Shown piece by piece: positions 23,979-32,499 of a DNA stretch of 64,000 nt (within the stretch, counting starts at the first letter, position 1; every line of letters starts with the position of its first letter). The DNA comes from Altibacter sp. HG106. Its GTDB lineage: Bacteria; Bacteroidota; Bacteroidia; Flavobacteriales; Flavobacteriaceae. The stretch is from assembly GCF_028561755.1 (NCBI RefSeq), contig NZ_JAQQTD010000002.1, forward strand, positions 186,001 through 250,000. The letters run 5' to 3'. The translations under genes were made by a program, and so were the position numbers. The notes beneath the pieces were generated by a model. The model worked only from the letters and a program-made list of their open reading frames with translations, was not told where the DNA came from and did no database searches.

Positions 23979-25376
23979 TTGAACATTACTTATAAAGATC
24001 TTATAGATCAAACGTATTTTTTTCCGCAGGAAGAATTTACGCTAGATGAGAATCATTTGCAGTTTCACGGTATCGATCTTATGCAATTGATCGAACAATA
24101 CGGAGCCCCTTTAAAATTCACCTATCTTCCCAAGATTTCAGAAAATATTCAACGGGCCAAAGGTTGGTTCCAAGAAGCCATCAATAAACACAATTACAAG
24201 GGAGAGTACCACTATAGCTATTGCACGAAAAGCTCCCATTTTCAACATGTGTTGCACGAGGCGCTTACCAACAATATTCATATTGAAACGTCTTCTGCTT
24301 TTGATATTAATATCGTAGAGCGTCTGAAAAAGGCTGGCAAAATCCATCAAGATACCTTTGTGCTTTGTAACGGTTTTAAGCGGGCGCAATATGTAACCAA
24401 TATTGGACGCTTGATCAATAGCGGCCACAATAATTGCATTCCCATCATCGATAATTATGAAGAAATCGACTTGCTTTCCGAAGAAATTAAAGGAGATTTT
24501 AAAATCGGAATTCGAATCGCATCCGAAGAGGAACCTAAATTCGAGTTTTATACCTCGCGACTGGGGATCGGGTACAAGAATATCGTTCCGTTCTACGAAG
24601 AACAAATAAAGAACAATGAAAAAGTGGAGCTTAAAATGCTTCATTTCTTCATCAACACAGGCATCCGTGATAACGCTTACTATTGGAACGAATTGAACAA
24701 GTGTTTGCGCGTGTATACCCGACTAAAAAAAGTGTGTCCTACTCTCGACAGCCTTAATATTGGCGGTGGCTTCCCTATTAAGAATTCCTTGGCGTTCGAG
24801 TACGATTACCCGTATATGATTGATGAGATCGTCAACCAAATCAATCTTACCTGTCAGGAAGCCGGTGTCCCGGTTCCGCATATTTTTACTGAATTCGGAA
24901 GCTTTACCGTGGGAGAGAGCGGAGGCGCGATCTATGAGGTGTTGTATCAAAAACAACAAAACGACCGTGAGAAATGGAATATGATCAACTCTTCCTTCAT
25001 CACTACACTTCCCGATACCTGGGCCATTAGCAAACGATTTATTCTACTGGCTGTCAATCGTTGGAACGATGAGTACGAGCGTGTATTGTTAGGCGGCCTT
25101 ACCTGCGATAGCGACGACTATTACAATAGCGAACAACATATGAACGCTATTTATTTACCAAAATACAAAAAGGAAAAACCCTTATATATAGGCTTCTTCA
25201 ATACCGGGGCCTATCAAGAAACCATTGGCGGATTCGGGGGCTTACAGCACTGCTTGATCCCCTCACCAAAACATGTATTAATTAACCGTGAGGAAGATGG
25301 AACCCTCACTACATCATTATTTTCTGAACAACAAACAAGCGAGCAATTGCTCCAAATTTTAGGCTATGACAACTAA
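23979..25376 (+). CDS. speA: Arginine decarboxylase, alanine-racemase fold
   Basis: A 465-aa PLP enzyme of the fold III decarboxylase family, converting arginine to agmatine. The PLP lysine is in YHYSYCTKSSHF (about K84). The glycine-rich phosphate site is LNIGGGFPIKNS near residue 255. The catalytic Cys-Asp of the dimer partner is in GGLTCDSDDYY near residue 375. The frame begins with a TTG codon, giving the N-terminus NITYKDLIDQTYFFPQEEF, which matches the usual start of flavobacterial homologues. No ATG fits. The next gene, agmatinase, overlaps by 11 nt. Lysine or other diamino-acid substrates are less likely given that neighbour. Confidence 0.88.
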   Translation: MNITYKDLIDQTYFFPQEEFTLDENHLQFHGIDLMQLIEQYGAPLKFTYLPKISENIQRAKGWFQEAINKHNYKGEYHYSYCTKSSHFQHVLHEALTNNIHIETSSAFDINIVERLKKAGKIHQDTFVLCNGFKRAQYVTNIGRLINSGHNNCIPIIDNYEEIDLLSEEIKGDFKIGIRIASEEEPKFEFYTSRLGIGYKNIVPFYEEQIKNNEKVELKMLHFFINTGIRDNAYYWNELNKCLRVYTRLKKVCPTLDSLNIGGGFPIKNSLAFEYDYPYMIDEIVNQINLTCQEAGVPVPHIFTEFGSFTVGESGGAIYEVLYQKQQNDREKWNMINSSFITTLPDTWAISKRFILLAVNRWNDEYERVLLGGLTCDSDDYYNSEQHMNAIYLPKYKKEKPLYIGFFNTGAYQETIGGFGGLQHCLIPSPKHVLINREEDGTLTTSLFSEQQTSEQLLQILGYDN

Positions 25377-26301
25377 AACCTATGCAGGTATTCCACAGCA
25401 ATACGCTGCGCTAGAAACTAGCAACATTGTATTAATTCCGGTTCCTTACGACGGAACCAGCACCTGGCAAAAAGGAGCCGATAAAGGTCCTCAGGCCTTT
25501 TTGGAGGCTTCTGAGAATATGGAACTTTACGACATCGAAACACAAACCGAAGTCTATAAGCAAGGCATTCATCTCGCCGAACCCATTACCGAGAACAGTT
25601 CTCCTGAAGCCATGGTAGCAGCGGTGCACAAGCGTGTCAAGGAATTGATCTTACGTAATAAATTTGTCACCATTTTTGGAGGAGAGCACAGCATTTCCAT
25701 TGGGACTATTCGGGCCTTTAATGAATGTTTTGAAGACCTTACCGTCCTGCACATCGACGCCCACGCCGATCTTCGGAAAGAATACGAAGGTTCTACCTGC
25801 AATCACGCATGTGCCGTATACGAAGCGAGCCAACAGACGAACTTGATCCAAGTAGGGATTCGCAGCATGGATGTTTCTGAAACAACGGTCATGGACGAAG
25901 ATAAAACGTGGTTCGCGCACGACATGGCAAGTGACGAATACTGGATGGACAATGTGATCGAAGCTTTAGGCGATAAAGTATTTATCACCTTCGATTTAGA
26001 TGCGTTCGATCCTTCTATCATGCCGTCTACCGGAACGCCAGAACCAGGCGGACTGTTATGGTACGAAACGCTTGAGTTTTTACGCCGTGTGTTTGAAGAG
26101 CGCGATGTCGTTGGTTTTGATATCGTAGAATTATGTCCCGATGCTTCGGAAAAGTCATCCGACTTCCTCGCGGCAAAGTTGTATTACAAAATGCTTTCCT
26201 ATAAGTTTGAAGGATACGACGAAGAGGAAGCCTACGAAAGTGACTTCCAGGAAGCGAAGAAAAGCATTTCAAAATTTAACGATACCCATCATGACGACTA
26301 A
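25366..26301 (+). CDS. speB: Agmatinase/arginase-family ureohydrolase
   Basis: A 311-aa binuclear manganese hydrolase converting agmatine to putrescine and urea. Metal-ligand motifs are FGGEHSISIG (His, about residue 108), LHIDAHADLRKEY (Asp-His-Asp, about 130) and FDLDAFDPS (Asp, Asp, about 210). It overlaps speA by 11 nt and the next gene by 11 nt, so translation is coupled. The arginine decarboxylase directly upstream favours agmatinase over arginase or formiminoglutamase. The acidic C-terminus (KFEGYDEEEAYES) is normal for Bacteroidetes members. Confidence 0.9.
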   Translation: MTTKTYAGIPQQYAALETSNIVLIPVPYDGTSTWQKGADKGPQAFLEASENMELYDIETQTEVYKQGIHLAEPITENSSPEAMVAAVHKRVKELILRNKFVTIFGGEHSISIGTIRAFNECFEDLTVLHIDAHADLRKEYEGSTCNHACAVYEASQQTNLIQVGIRSMDVSETTVMDEDKTWFAHDMASDEYWMDNVIEALGDKVFITFDLDAFDPSIMPSTGTPEPGGLLWYETLEFLRRVFEERDVVGFDIVELCPDASEKSSDFLAAKLYYKMLSYKFEGYDEEEAYESDFQEAKKSISKFNDTHHDD

Positions 26302-27268
26302 GAAAGGAGCCATTTCAGAATTTATTCAAAAGTACTATCTTCATTTCAACGCGGCGGCATTAGTAGACGCGGCCAAAGGCTACGAGGCACAGCTAGAAAG
26401 CAACGCAAAAATGCTGGTATCCCTGGCCGGTGCCATGAGTACTGCCGAACTTGGTAAGATTTTTTCCGAAATGATCCGACAGGACAAGGTGCATATCGTC
26501 TCCTGTACGGGTGCCAATTTGGAGGAAGATATCATGAACTTGGTCGCGCATTCCCACTACAAACGCGTTCCCGAATATCGCGATTTAACACCTCAGCAGG
26601 AATGGGAGTTGCTAGAAAACGGACTCAATCGGGTAACCGATACCTGTATTCCTGAAGAGGAGGCGTTCCGAAGACTGCAAAAGCATATCGTAAAAATTTG
26701 GAAGGATGCTGAGGCCAAAGGAGAACGCTACTTCCCACACGAATTTATGTACAAGATGTTATTGAGCGGCGTGCTGGAAGAATATTATGAAATCGACTTA
26801 AAAGATTCCTGGATGTACGCTGCCGCGGAAAAAAATCTTCCGATGGTCGTGCCGGGATGGGAAGACAGCACCATGGGGAATATTTTTGCCAGCTACGTCT
26901 TGAAAGGCGAATTGAAGGCGTCTACCATGAAAAGCGGTATAGAATACATGACGTTCCTAGCCGATTGGTATACCGATAATTCAGAAAATGGTATTGGTTT
27001 CTTCCAAATAGGAGGAGGTATCGCTGGTGACTTTCCGATTTGTGTTGTGCCTATGTTGTACCAAGATATGGAACGAGAAGACACCCCATTTTGGAGCTAT
27101 TTCTGCCAGATTTCCGATTCTACCACGAGCTATGGAAGTTATTCGGGAGCGGTTCCGAATGAAAAAATCACCTGGGGAAAATTAGACATCAACACACCAA
27201 AGTTCATTATCGAAAGCGATGCCACTATCGTCGCGCCGTTGATCTTTGCTTACTTGCTAGACATGTAA
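26291..27268 (+). CDS. Deoxyhypusine synthase-family protein
   Basis: A 325-aa protein with the deoxyhypusine synthase fold. The ATG at 26291 (MTTKKGAISEFIQKYY) is preferred over an extension into speB. The NAD-binding region includes IVSCTGANLEEDIMN, and the C-terminal GAVPNEKITWGKLDIN contains the equivalent of the active-site lysine (about residue 297). Bacteria lack eIF5A, so it more likely makes a polyamine such as homospermidine from putrescine, or serves an unknown modification. Tight coupling to speB fits a putrescine-consuming step. Confidence 0.85.
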   Translation: MTTKKGAISEFIQKYYLHFNAAALVDAAKGYEAQLESNAKMLVSLAGAMSTAELGKIFSEMIRQDKVHIVSCTGANLEEDIMNLVAHSHYKRVPEYRDLTPQQEWELLENGLNRVTDTCIPEEEAFRRLQKHIVKIWKDAEAKGERYFPHEFMYKMLLSGVLEEYYEIDLKDSWMYAAAEKNLPMVVPGWEDSTMGNIFASYVLKGELKASTMKSGIEYMTFLADWYTDNSENGIGFFQIGGGIAGDFPICVVPMLYQDMEREDTPFWSYFCQISDSTTSYGSYSGAVPNEKITWGKLDINTPKFIIESDATIVAPLIFAYLLDM

Positions 27269-27269
27269 G

Positions 27270-28793
27270 ATGGAGCAGCCTATCGAAAACATCGAATTAT
27301 TCTATCTAACGCTGGAAGATTTTGAAGCGTTAAAAGAAGCCAATATTCAATCGTATGGCGCTATGCCCAATTCGTACTGGAAGATCGAAGAGATCGATAG
27401 GTTGGTTAAATTATTTCCGGAAGGTCAGGTCATTATCAAAGTAGATGGAAATATTGCAGGATGTGCCCTGTCTGTTATCGTAGATTACGATGCTATCGAA
27501 GACCAGCATACCTATGATGATATTACGGCAGACCCAGATTTTAAGATTCACGATGAAGAAGGGGATGTGCTCTACGGAATTGATGTGTTTATCCATCCCG
27601 ATTATCGCGGATTACGACTGGGACGAAGATTATATGACTACCGAAAGGAGTTATGCGAACAGTTGAATTTGAAAGGAATCGTATTTGGCGGTAGAATTCC
27701 TAACTATCACAAATATTCCGATCAATTGAGTCCGAAACAATACATCGATAAGGTCCGTCAAAAAGAACTTGAAGATCCGGTACTCAACTTTCAATTGTCA
27801 AATGACTTCCATCCGGTGCGTATCTTAAAGGATTATTTGGAAGGCGATAAAGCTTCGGAAGAATTCGCGGTCTTGATGGAATGGGATAATATCTACTATT
27901 CCAAGCCTACTAAAAAACCGGCGAGCGTCAAAAGTGTGGTGCGGTTGGGGTTGATTCAATGGCAAATGCGACCCTATGAGAATTTGGAAACCTTACTACA
28001 TCAAGCCGAATACTTTATTGACAGTGTAGCGGGATACCGAAGTGATTTTGCGTTGTTTCCTGAGTTTTTCAATGCTCCGTTGATGGCGAGTTTTAATCAT
28101 CTAAGTGAGCCGGAAGCCATTCGGAAGTTAGCCTCTTTTACGGAAGAGATCAAACAACGACTGTCGCAATTGAGTATCTCCTACAATATCAATATCATCA
28201 CCGGGAGTATGCCCGAGGTGGTCAATGAAACGCTATACAATGTGGGTTATCTCTGTCGACGCGACGGAAGTGTAGAACGCTACGAGAAGATCCATGTGAC
28301 GCCCGATGAGGCCAAGGTGTGGGGCATGCAGCAGGGAAGCGAACTAAAGACCTTTGAAACGGATTGCGGGAAGATCGGGATTCTCATTTGTTACGATTCT
28401 GAATTTCCGGAACTATCCAGACTGTTGGCACAAGAAGGGATGGATATTTTATTTGTGCCCTTTCTTACCGACACGCAGAATGGTTTTTCTCGTGTGAAAC
28501 TTTGCGCCCAGGCAAGAGCTATCGAGAACGAATGTTATGTGGCGATTGCGGGAAGCGTAGGGAATTTACCCAATGTTCATAATATGGATATCCAATATGC
28601 ACAGTCGGCGGTATTTACGCCTTGTGATTTCGCTTTTCCTAGCAATGGGATCAAAGCGGAAGCTACGCCAAATACCGAGATGATTTTAGTGGCCGATGTG
28701 GATATCGACCTACTGCGCGAGTTACACAATTTTGGAGCGGTACGAAACCTAAAGGATCGACGCGACGATTTTTACGAAGTGAAAAGAGTGTAA
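27270..28793 (+). CDS. GNAT acetyltransferase - carbon-nitrogen hydrolase fusion
   Basis: A 507-aa two-domain protein. Residues 1-215 are a GNAT domain with the acetyl-CoA motif HPDYRGLRLGRRLYDYR. Residues about 225-507 form a nitrilase-superfamily hydrolase. The Glu-Lys-Cys triad is visible in FPEFFNAP, YEKIHVTPDE and ILICYDSEFPE. It is the last gene of the polyamine operon, one nt after the deoxyhypusine synthase-like gene. It may acetylate a polyamine and hydrolyse an amide or carbamoyl intermediate, as N-carbamoylputrescine amidase does. The fusion is common in Bacteroidetes and its substrate is uncertain. Confidence 0.87.
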   Translation: MEQPIENIELFYLTLEDFEALKEANIQSYGAMPNSYWKIEEIDRLVKLFPEGQVIIKVDGNIAGCALSVIVDYDAIEDQHTYDDITADPDFKIHDEEGDVLYGIDVFIHPDYRGLRLGRRLYDYRKELCEQLNLKGIVFGGRIPNYHKYSDQLSPKQYIDKVRQKELEDPVLNFQLSNDFHPVRILKDYLEGDKASEEFAVLMEWDNIYYSKPTKKPASVKSVVRLGLIQWQMRPYENLETLLHQAEYFIDSVAGYRSDFALFPEFFNAPLMASFNHLSEPEAIRKLASFTEEIKQRLSQLSISYNINIITGSMPEVVNETLYNVGYLCRRDGSVERYEKIHVTPDEAKVWGMQQGSELKTFETDCGKIGILICYDSEFPELSRLLAQEGMDILFVPFLTDTQNGFSRVKLCAQARAIENECYVAIAGSVGNLPNVHNMDIQYAQSAVFTPCDFAFPSNGIKAEATPNTEMILVADVDIDLLRELHNFGAVRNLKDRRDDFYEVKRV

Positions 28794-28812
28794 TTCATCA
28801 AACAAACTCAGT

Positions 28813-28842
28813 AAAAAAGCCTGCTCATACGCAGGCTTTTTT
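28813..28842. terminator. Bidirectional intrinsic terminator
   Basis: AAAAAAGCCTGC (28813-28824), loop TCATAC, GCAGGCTTTTTT (28831-28842): a perfect 12-bp stem with A6 before and T6 after. It sits between the polyamine operon and a convergent lipoprotein gene, and can serve both strands. Confidence 0.92.
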
Positions 28843-28853
28843 ATGTCGTGAGT

Positions 28854-29960
28854 TTACTCACATTCATCTGCTCTGATCGTTATATCGATCACACTAAATT
28901 CACTGGTATCGGGATCTGTTTTCCTCACATAAAGTATTTGAGGATTACTCGTATTTTGATAGGGAACAGCGGTGTCTATCGCATTTTCGTTGTTTTCCGC
29001 GTCAGCGATTAGCTCGTGAAATGAATAGGTAAAATCTACGCTTTCCTCGGTATCATCTGGTACTGGAGCTGTGATAATGTCAATGCAGTTGAGGTAGCTT
29101 TCCAAATCAAATTCGGCTACATTAGGGGTGTCCGGCAGTTCGCATTCGACGTAGGTGAGGGTGTCACAATAGGCATCTTCATCGCACTCTTGCACTAAAT
29201 AATAGACGGCTCCATCAGAGTCATTTAATATAAAACGAGTGCCTTCTTCATCACTGATGAGCGTCGTTTCCCAATCTCGATTCCAGAAAGAGCCGAGTTC
29301 CTCGTTTTCAAGGGCGATGTTTAAATGGAGCTTGTTTTCGATATAGTAGAAAACCCAACTACTTTGATTGGCTAAACCTCGGTAATAGTATATATTGATT
29401 CCGGTTTCGTAATCTGAGAAAACAGAGTTTTCATAGATAAAGGGAGGCTCTGTTTCTTCCGCCATCACGATCCAACCACACTTTTCGAGTGCAATGTCCT
29501 CGCAACTTCCAATGACGGCATCTTGAATGATATTTATACATTCACTTAACGATTCTTCTAGCGCTTCTTTGTTTTCTACGACAAACTCCGTTCCGTCGTC
29601 AAGACGCGCCATGATGGGAAAGCTGAGATTGATATAGTTGCCTTCCGGAATGGAAAGCAGCAGGTTGAGCAACTGCTCTTCGTCATTCACAATACGTTGA
29701 TCCAATCGATTTCCTTCCGCGTCGTATTCCACAATTGTGAACGGAAAAATAAATTCGATACATACCAAATCGCTTTCCGTAGGAGTAGTAATGGTTTCCA
29801 TCATGGAAAAGGTTTCGGAAGATTCTGCAATCAACTCGTCTGTATCTACTAGTTCAGGAAATGTTTCCACGGCAATAGTGTCATCACGATCAACAGCACA
29901 GGAACTTAGTACAAAACAGCATAATAGGGTAACATAAAGGGATGTAAGTGGTAATTTCAT
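28854..29960 (-). CDS. Putative lipoprotein of unknown function
   Basis: A 368-aa protein with a lipoprotein signal ending LSSCAV (lipidated Cys near residue 21). The mature part is acidic, contains several Cys (for example DLVCIEFIFPF, IGSCEDIALEKCG and CDEDAYCDTLTYVEC) and reads like an all-beta secreted domain. I do not recognise a named family. It is the last gene of a minus-strand set with the GT-C transferase (22 nt away) and the PD40 lipoprotein, and ends at the shared terminator. The two Val/Thr-rich stretches near the C-terminus resemble cell-surface modules in Flavobacteriia. Confidence 0.6.
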   Translation of the reverse strand: MKLPLTSLYVTLLCCFVLSSCAVDRDDTIAVETFPELVDTDELIAESSETFSMMETITTPTESDLVCIEFIFPFTIVEYDAEGNRLDQRIVNDEEQLLNLLLSIPEGNYINLSFPIMARLDDGTEFVVENKEALEESLSECINIIQDAVIGSCEDIALEKCGWIVMAEETEPPFIYENSVFSDYETGINIYYYRGLANQSSWVFYYIENKLHLNIALENEELGSFWNRDWETTLISDEEGTRFILNDSDGAVYYLVQECDEDAYCDTLTYVECELPDTPNVAEFDLESYLNCIDIITAPVPDDTEESVDFTYSFHELIADAENNENAIDTAVPYQNTSNPQILYVRKTDPDTSEFSVIDITIRADECE

Positions 29961-29982
29961 AGCAACTAATTTTTTTAGTAGT

Positions 29983-31356
29983 CTATGAGCGCCCTAAAGG
30001 GTTGCGTGAGGAGGTATTTTTTTCAGAAGAAAATACTTCATAGAGAAAAAATCCTATAACAATGAGGTATTCCAGGGCAACCAGCCAAAGGTTCTCATCA
30101 AAACCTGCTTCGCCATAGGCCGCATAGCTTAGCATGACGGTACCCGACCAAAGCACAGGAAATCGATATCGCGTAAAAAGGCACAGCAATAAAGGGGTCG
30201 CTACATACCAGGGGTGAACAGTGGTGGATAATAGAAAATAGCAAAACAGTCCGATGGTCATGGCAGTGAGTAGCTGTGGAATCGTTGTATTTCTTCGGAA
30301 AAAGGTGAGCACGAGTAAAAGTGCTATGACGACAAGCGGAAGGATCTTCCCAACACTTTGGATAATGTTCCAACCTACCACTTGATATCCAATCCATCTA
30401 ATAATATAATAAATAGAGGCATTAAATTCGAACTTCTGAAACCAGAGTCCGATGGTCGCGGCAAAGTTTTCAATAAAGGTTTGGTTGAGAAACGGTAGAA
30501 AAGTCAATAATACCGTTCCCAGGCAAATTGCATAAAAACCTATGAGCTTCCAAAAACCTAATGCTTTTTGTGGTTTTAAAAAATACTGAAAGAATAACGG
30601 CAGCAATAATAGCGGCAGTAATTTCGTGGAAATGGATAGCCCCCAACATAGCGCGGCGAGTACCCACCGCTTATGAAACAAGCAATAAAGTCCAACTACT
30701 ACAAAAAAGAGCATTACGCCTTCAAAATGTAAATTTCCGGTAAGTTCGATAATGATAAATGGGTTGAGAAAATACCAGAAAATGGTTTTCTGCGGAAGGT
30801 GTAGTTGTGTTAGTAGTTTCCTTCCGAAGTATAAAATTCCCACATCAGCAGCGATGATACAGCCACGCATTACCATGGCAGCCCCCAGCATACTCTTTCC
30901 TGAAAGCGCCGCGGCAAGCGTAAAAAACAATTGATTAACGGGTGGGTAGTTACTAAAATGACTTGCATTCAAGTCGCCCATCCCCTGGCGAAGTTCCGCA
31001 GCCTGCGAAACGGTAGTCACATCTAATTCCATAATGGTGTCCACAGAAAATAGATATGGACTCACTCCTTCCCATACCAAACGGCCGTCCCATATAAAAC
31101 GATAGAAATCTTGCGACAAATTGGGAAGAGCCGGGAAGAAAATAACACGAGCAACGATACCCAATAATGCTAACAACCAAAAGGAAGTGCCATAGATTTT
31201 AATCAGTTGGTAGGTAAGATAGAAGAGTCCGCCGTAGAGCGTTAGTAACCTTATGAAATCGCTGCGCTCAAGGTGGTAGGCGAACGTATAGTAAAACACC
31301 ACGCACAGCAGTCCCAATAGCAGGGGCATACGGTAGGTGGTGAGAAATGTTTTCAT
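29983..31356 (-). CDS. GT-C fold membrane mannosyltransferase-like protein
   Basis: A 457-aa polytopic protein with about 11 membrane helices. The first extracytoplasmic loop holds LSQDFYRFIWDGRLVWEGVSP; the Asp-Phe-x-Arg pattern is typical of GT87/DUF2029-type polyprenyl-phosphate-dependent transferases. A second hallmark is HFSNYPPVNQLFF. It probably transfers mannose or a related sugar from a lipid carrier on the periplasmic face. It starts one nt after the PD40 lipoprotein stop. The sugar and acceptor are inferred from the family only. Confidence 0.78.
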   Translation of the reverse strand: MKTFLTTYRMPLLLGLLCVVFYYTFAYHLERSDFIRLLTLYGGLFYLTYQLIKIYGTSFWLLALLGIVARVIFFPALPNLSQDFYRFIWDGRLVWEGVSPYLFSVDTIMELDVTTVSQAAELRQGMGDLNASHFSNYPPVNQLFFTLAAALSGKSMLGAAMVMRGCIIAADVGILYFGRKLLTQLHLPQKTIFWYFLNPFIIIELTGNLHFEGVMLFFVVVGLYCLFHKRWVLAALCWGLSISTKLLPLLLLPLFFQYFLKPQKALGFWKLIGFYAICLGTVLLTFLPFLNQTFIENFAATIGLWFQKFEFNASIYYIIRWIGYQVVGWNIIQSVGKILPLVVIALLLVLTFFRRNTTIPQLLTAMTIGLFCYFLLSTTVHPWYVATPLLLCLFTRYRFPVLWSGTVMLSYAAYGEAGFDENLWLVALEYLIVIGFFLYEVFSSEKNTSSRNPLGRS

Positions 31357-31357
31357 C

Positions 31358-32467
31358 TTAGTCTACCCATTCTGCTATAAAAAGGTTGGTGTCGCGTGTT
31401 CCCCCGTTATTTCGGTTGGAAGAGAAGGCAAGATACTTTCCGTCATTACTAAAGACCGGGAACGCGTCAAAGGTCTCTCCATGAGTGATGCGCTTCAGGT
31501 TTTTTCCATCAATATCGATCATATACAGATTGAAGGGAAATCCACGTTCGGCTTCATAATTGCTTGAAAACAAAATCTTTTCGCCACTAGGGTGGAAAAA
31601 CGGACTCCAATTTGCATTACCTAAGTTGGTGAGTTGTTTCAGGTTGCTTCCGTCGGCATCGCAGATAAACAACTCCATTTCGGTAGGTTGCACCAAGCCT
31701 TCTGCTAACAAATCTTTGTATTCTTTAATGGCTTCAGGCGTTTTCGGACGAGAAGCACGGAAAATGATCTTACTGCCATCAGGAGAAAAGAAGGCACCTC
31801 CGTCATACCCTAATTCGTCGGTAATCTGAGTGACCTCACTACCGTCAATATTCATGGTATACAATTCTAAATCTCCGCTTCGGGTACTGGTAAAGACAAT
31901 CTTATCGCCTTGTGGAGAAACGGTAGCCTCGGCATCATATCCCGGGCGGTCGGTAAGTTGTCCGGTAATCGTTCCGTCCAAATCGGCTACGAAGATGTCG
32001 AAGCTATCGTACACCGGCCATACATAACGACCATTTTTCCGAAGGGGAACCTCAGGACAAGCCTCGTCAGCAAGATGTGTTGAGGCGTAAACGATGTGTT
32101 GGTTGTCGGGTAAAAAATACGCGCAGGTGGTGCGTCCTTTTCCGGTGCTCACCATAGGCGGTTGTTGGTCTTTAAACGTTTCTCCCGCATCCATCAAAAA
32201 CATTTGATCACACCCAACACCCCATTCTGAATAATTAGATTGGAAAATAAGTTGCTGGTCGTCAAAACTCCAATACGCCTCTGCATTATCGCCTCCAAAG
32301 GTAACTTGACGAATGTTCTTAAAGTGAATTTCTTCCGGATAGATCAAAGAATCCACGGTAGATGCTGTGGGTGTCGCTGTGGTTTCTGAAGGGGGTACAT
32401 TCTTGGTTTTCTGGTCGTTACAAGCGGTTATAAGACAAATACCAAGAAGGAGGAAAAATACTCTCAT
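31358..32467 (-). CDS. PD40/TolB-like beta-propeller lipoprotein
   Basis: A 369-aa lipoprotein (signal ending LITACND, Cys near residue 16) composed of WD40-like PD40 repeats. Examples are AEATVSPQGDKIVFTSTRSGDLELY, DGGAFFSPDGSKIIFRAS and FPVFSNDGKYLAFSSNRN. The fold matches the C-terminal propeller of TolB. It probably binds a protein or ligand at the outer membrane or periplasm. It heads a minus-strand operon with a GT-C transferase and another lipoprotein. Its start is only 32 nt from the divergent peptidase start, so the two share a compact promoter region. Confidence 0.8.
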   Translation of the reverse strand: MRVFFLLLGICLITACNDQKTKNVPPSETTATPTASTVDSLIYPEEIHFKNIRQVTFGGDNAEAYWSFDDQQLIFQSNYSEWGVGCDQMFLMDAGETFKDQQPPMVSTGKGRTTCAYFLPDNQHIVYASTHLADEACPEVPLRKNGRYVWPVYDSFDIFVADLDGTITGQLTDRPGYDAEATVSPQGDKIVFTSTRSGDLELYTMNIDGSEVTQITDELGYDGGAFFSPDGSKIIFRASRPKTPEAIKEYKDLLAEGLVQPTEMELFICDADGSNLKQLTNLGNANWSPFFHPSGEKILFSSNYEAERGFPFNLYMIDIDGKNLKRITHGETFDAFPVFSNDGKYLAFSSNRNNGGTRDTNLFIAEWVD

Positions 32468-32476
32468 TTTTTACAT

Positions 32477-32484
32477 TAATTTTG
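32477..32484 (+). promoter_or_regulatory. TAnnTTTG -7 box before the M28 peptidase
   Basis: TAATTTTG ends 15 nt before the ATG at 32500, implying a very short 5' UTR. A TTG start at 32482 would overlap this box. Confidence 0.5.
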
Positions 32485-32499
32485 AACAAAAATAATGAT

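Noticed and set aside
26141-26290. Upstream in-frame extension of the deoxyhypusine synthase-like gene
   Set aside because: It lies fully inside speB, reads as Lys/Ser/Thr-rich noise, and the ATG at 26291 gives the normal family length with an 11-nt coupled overlap.
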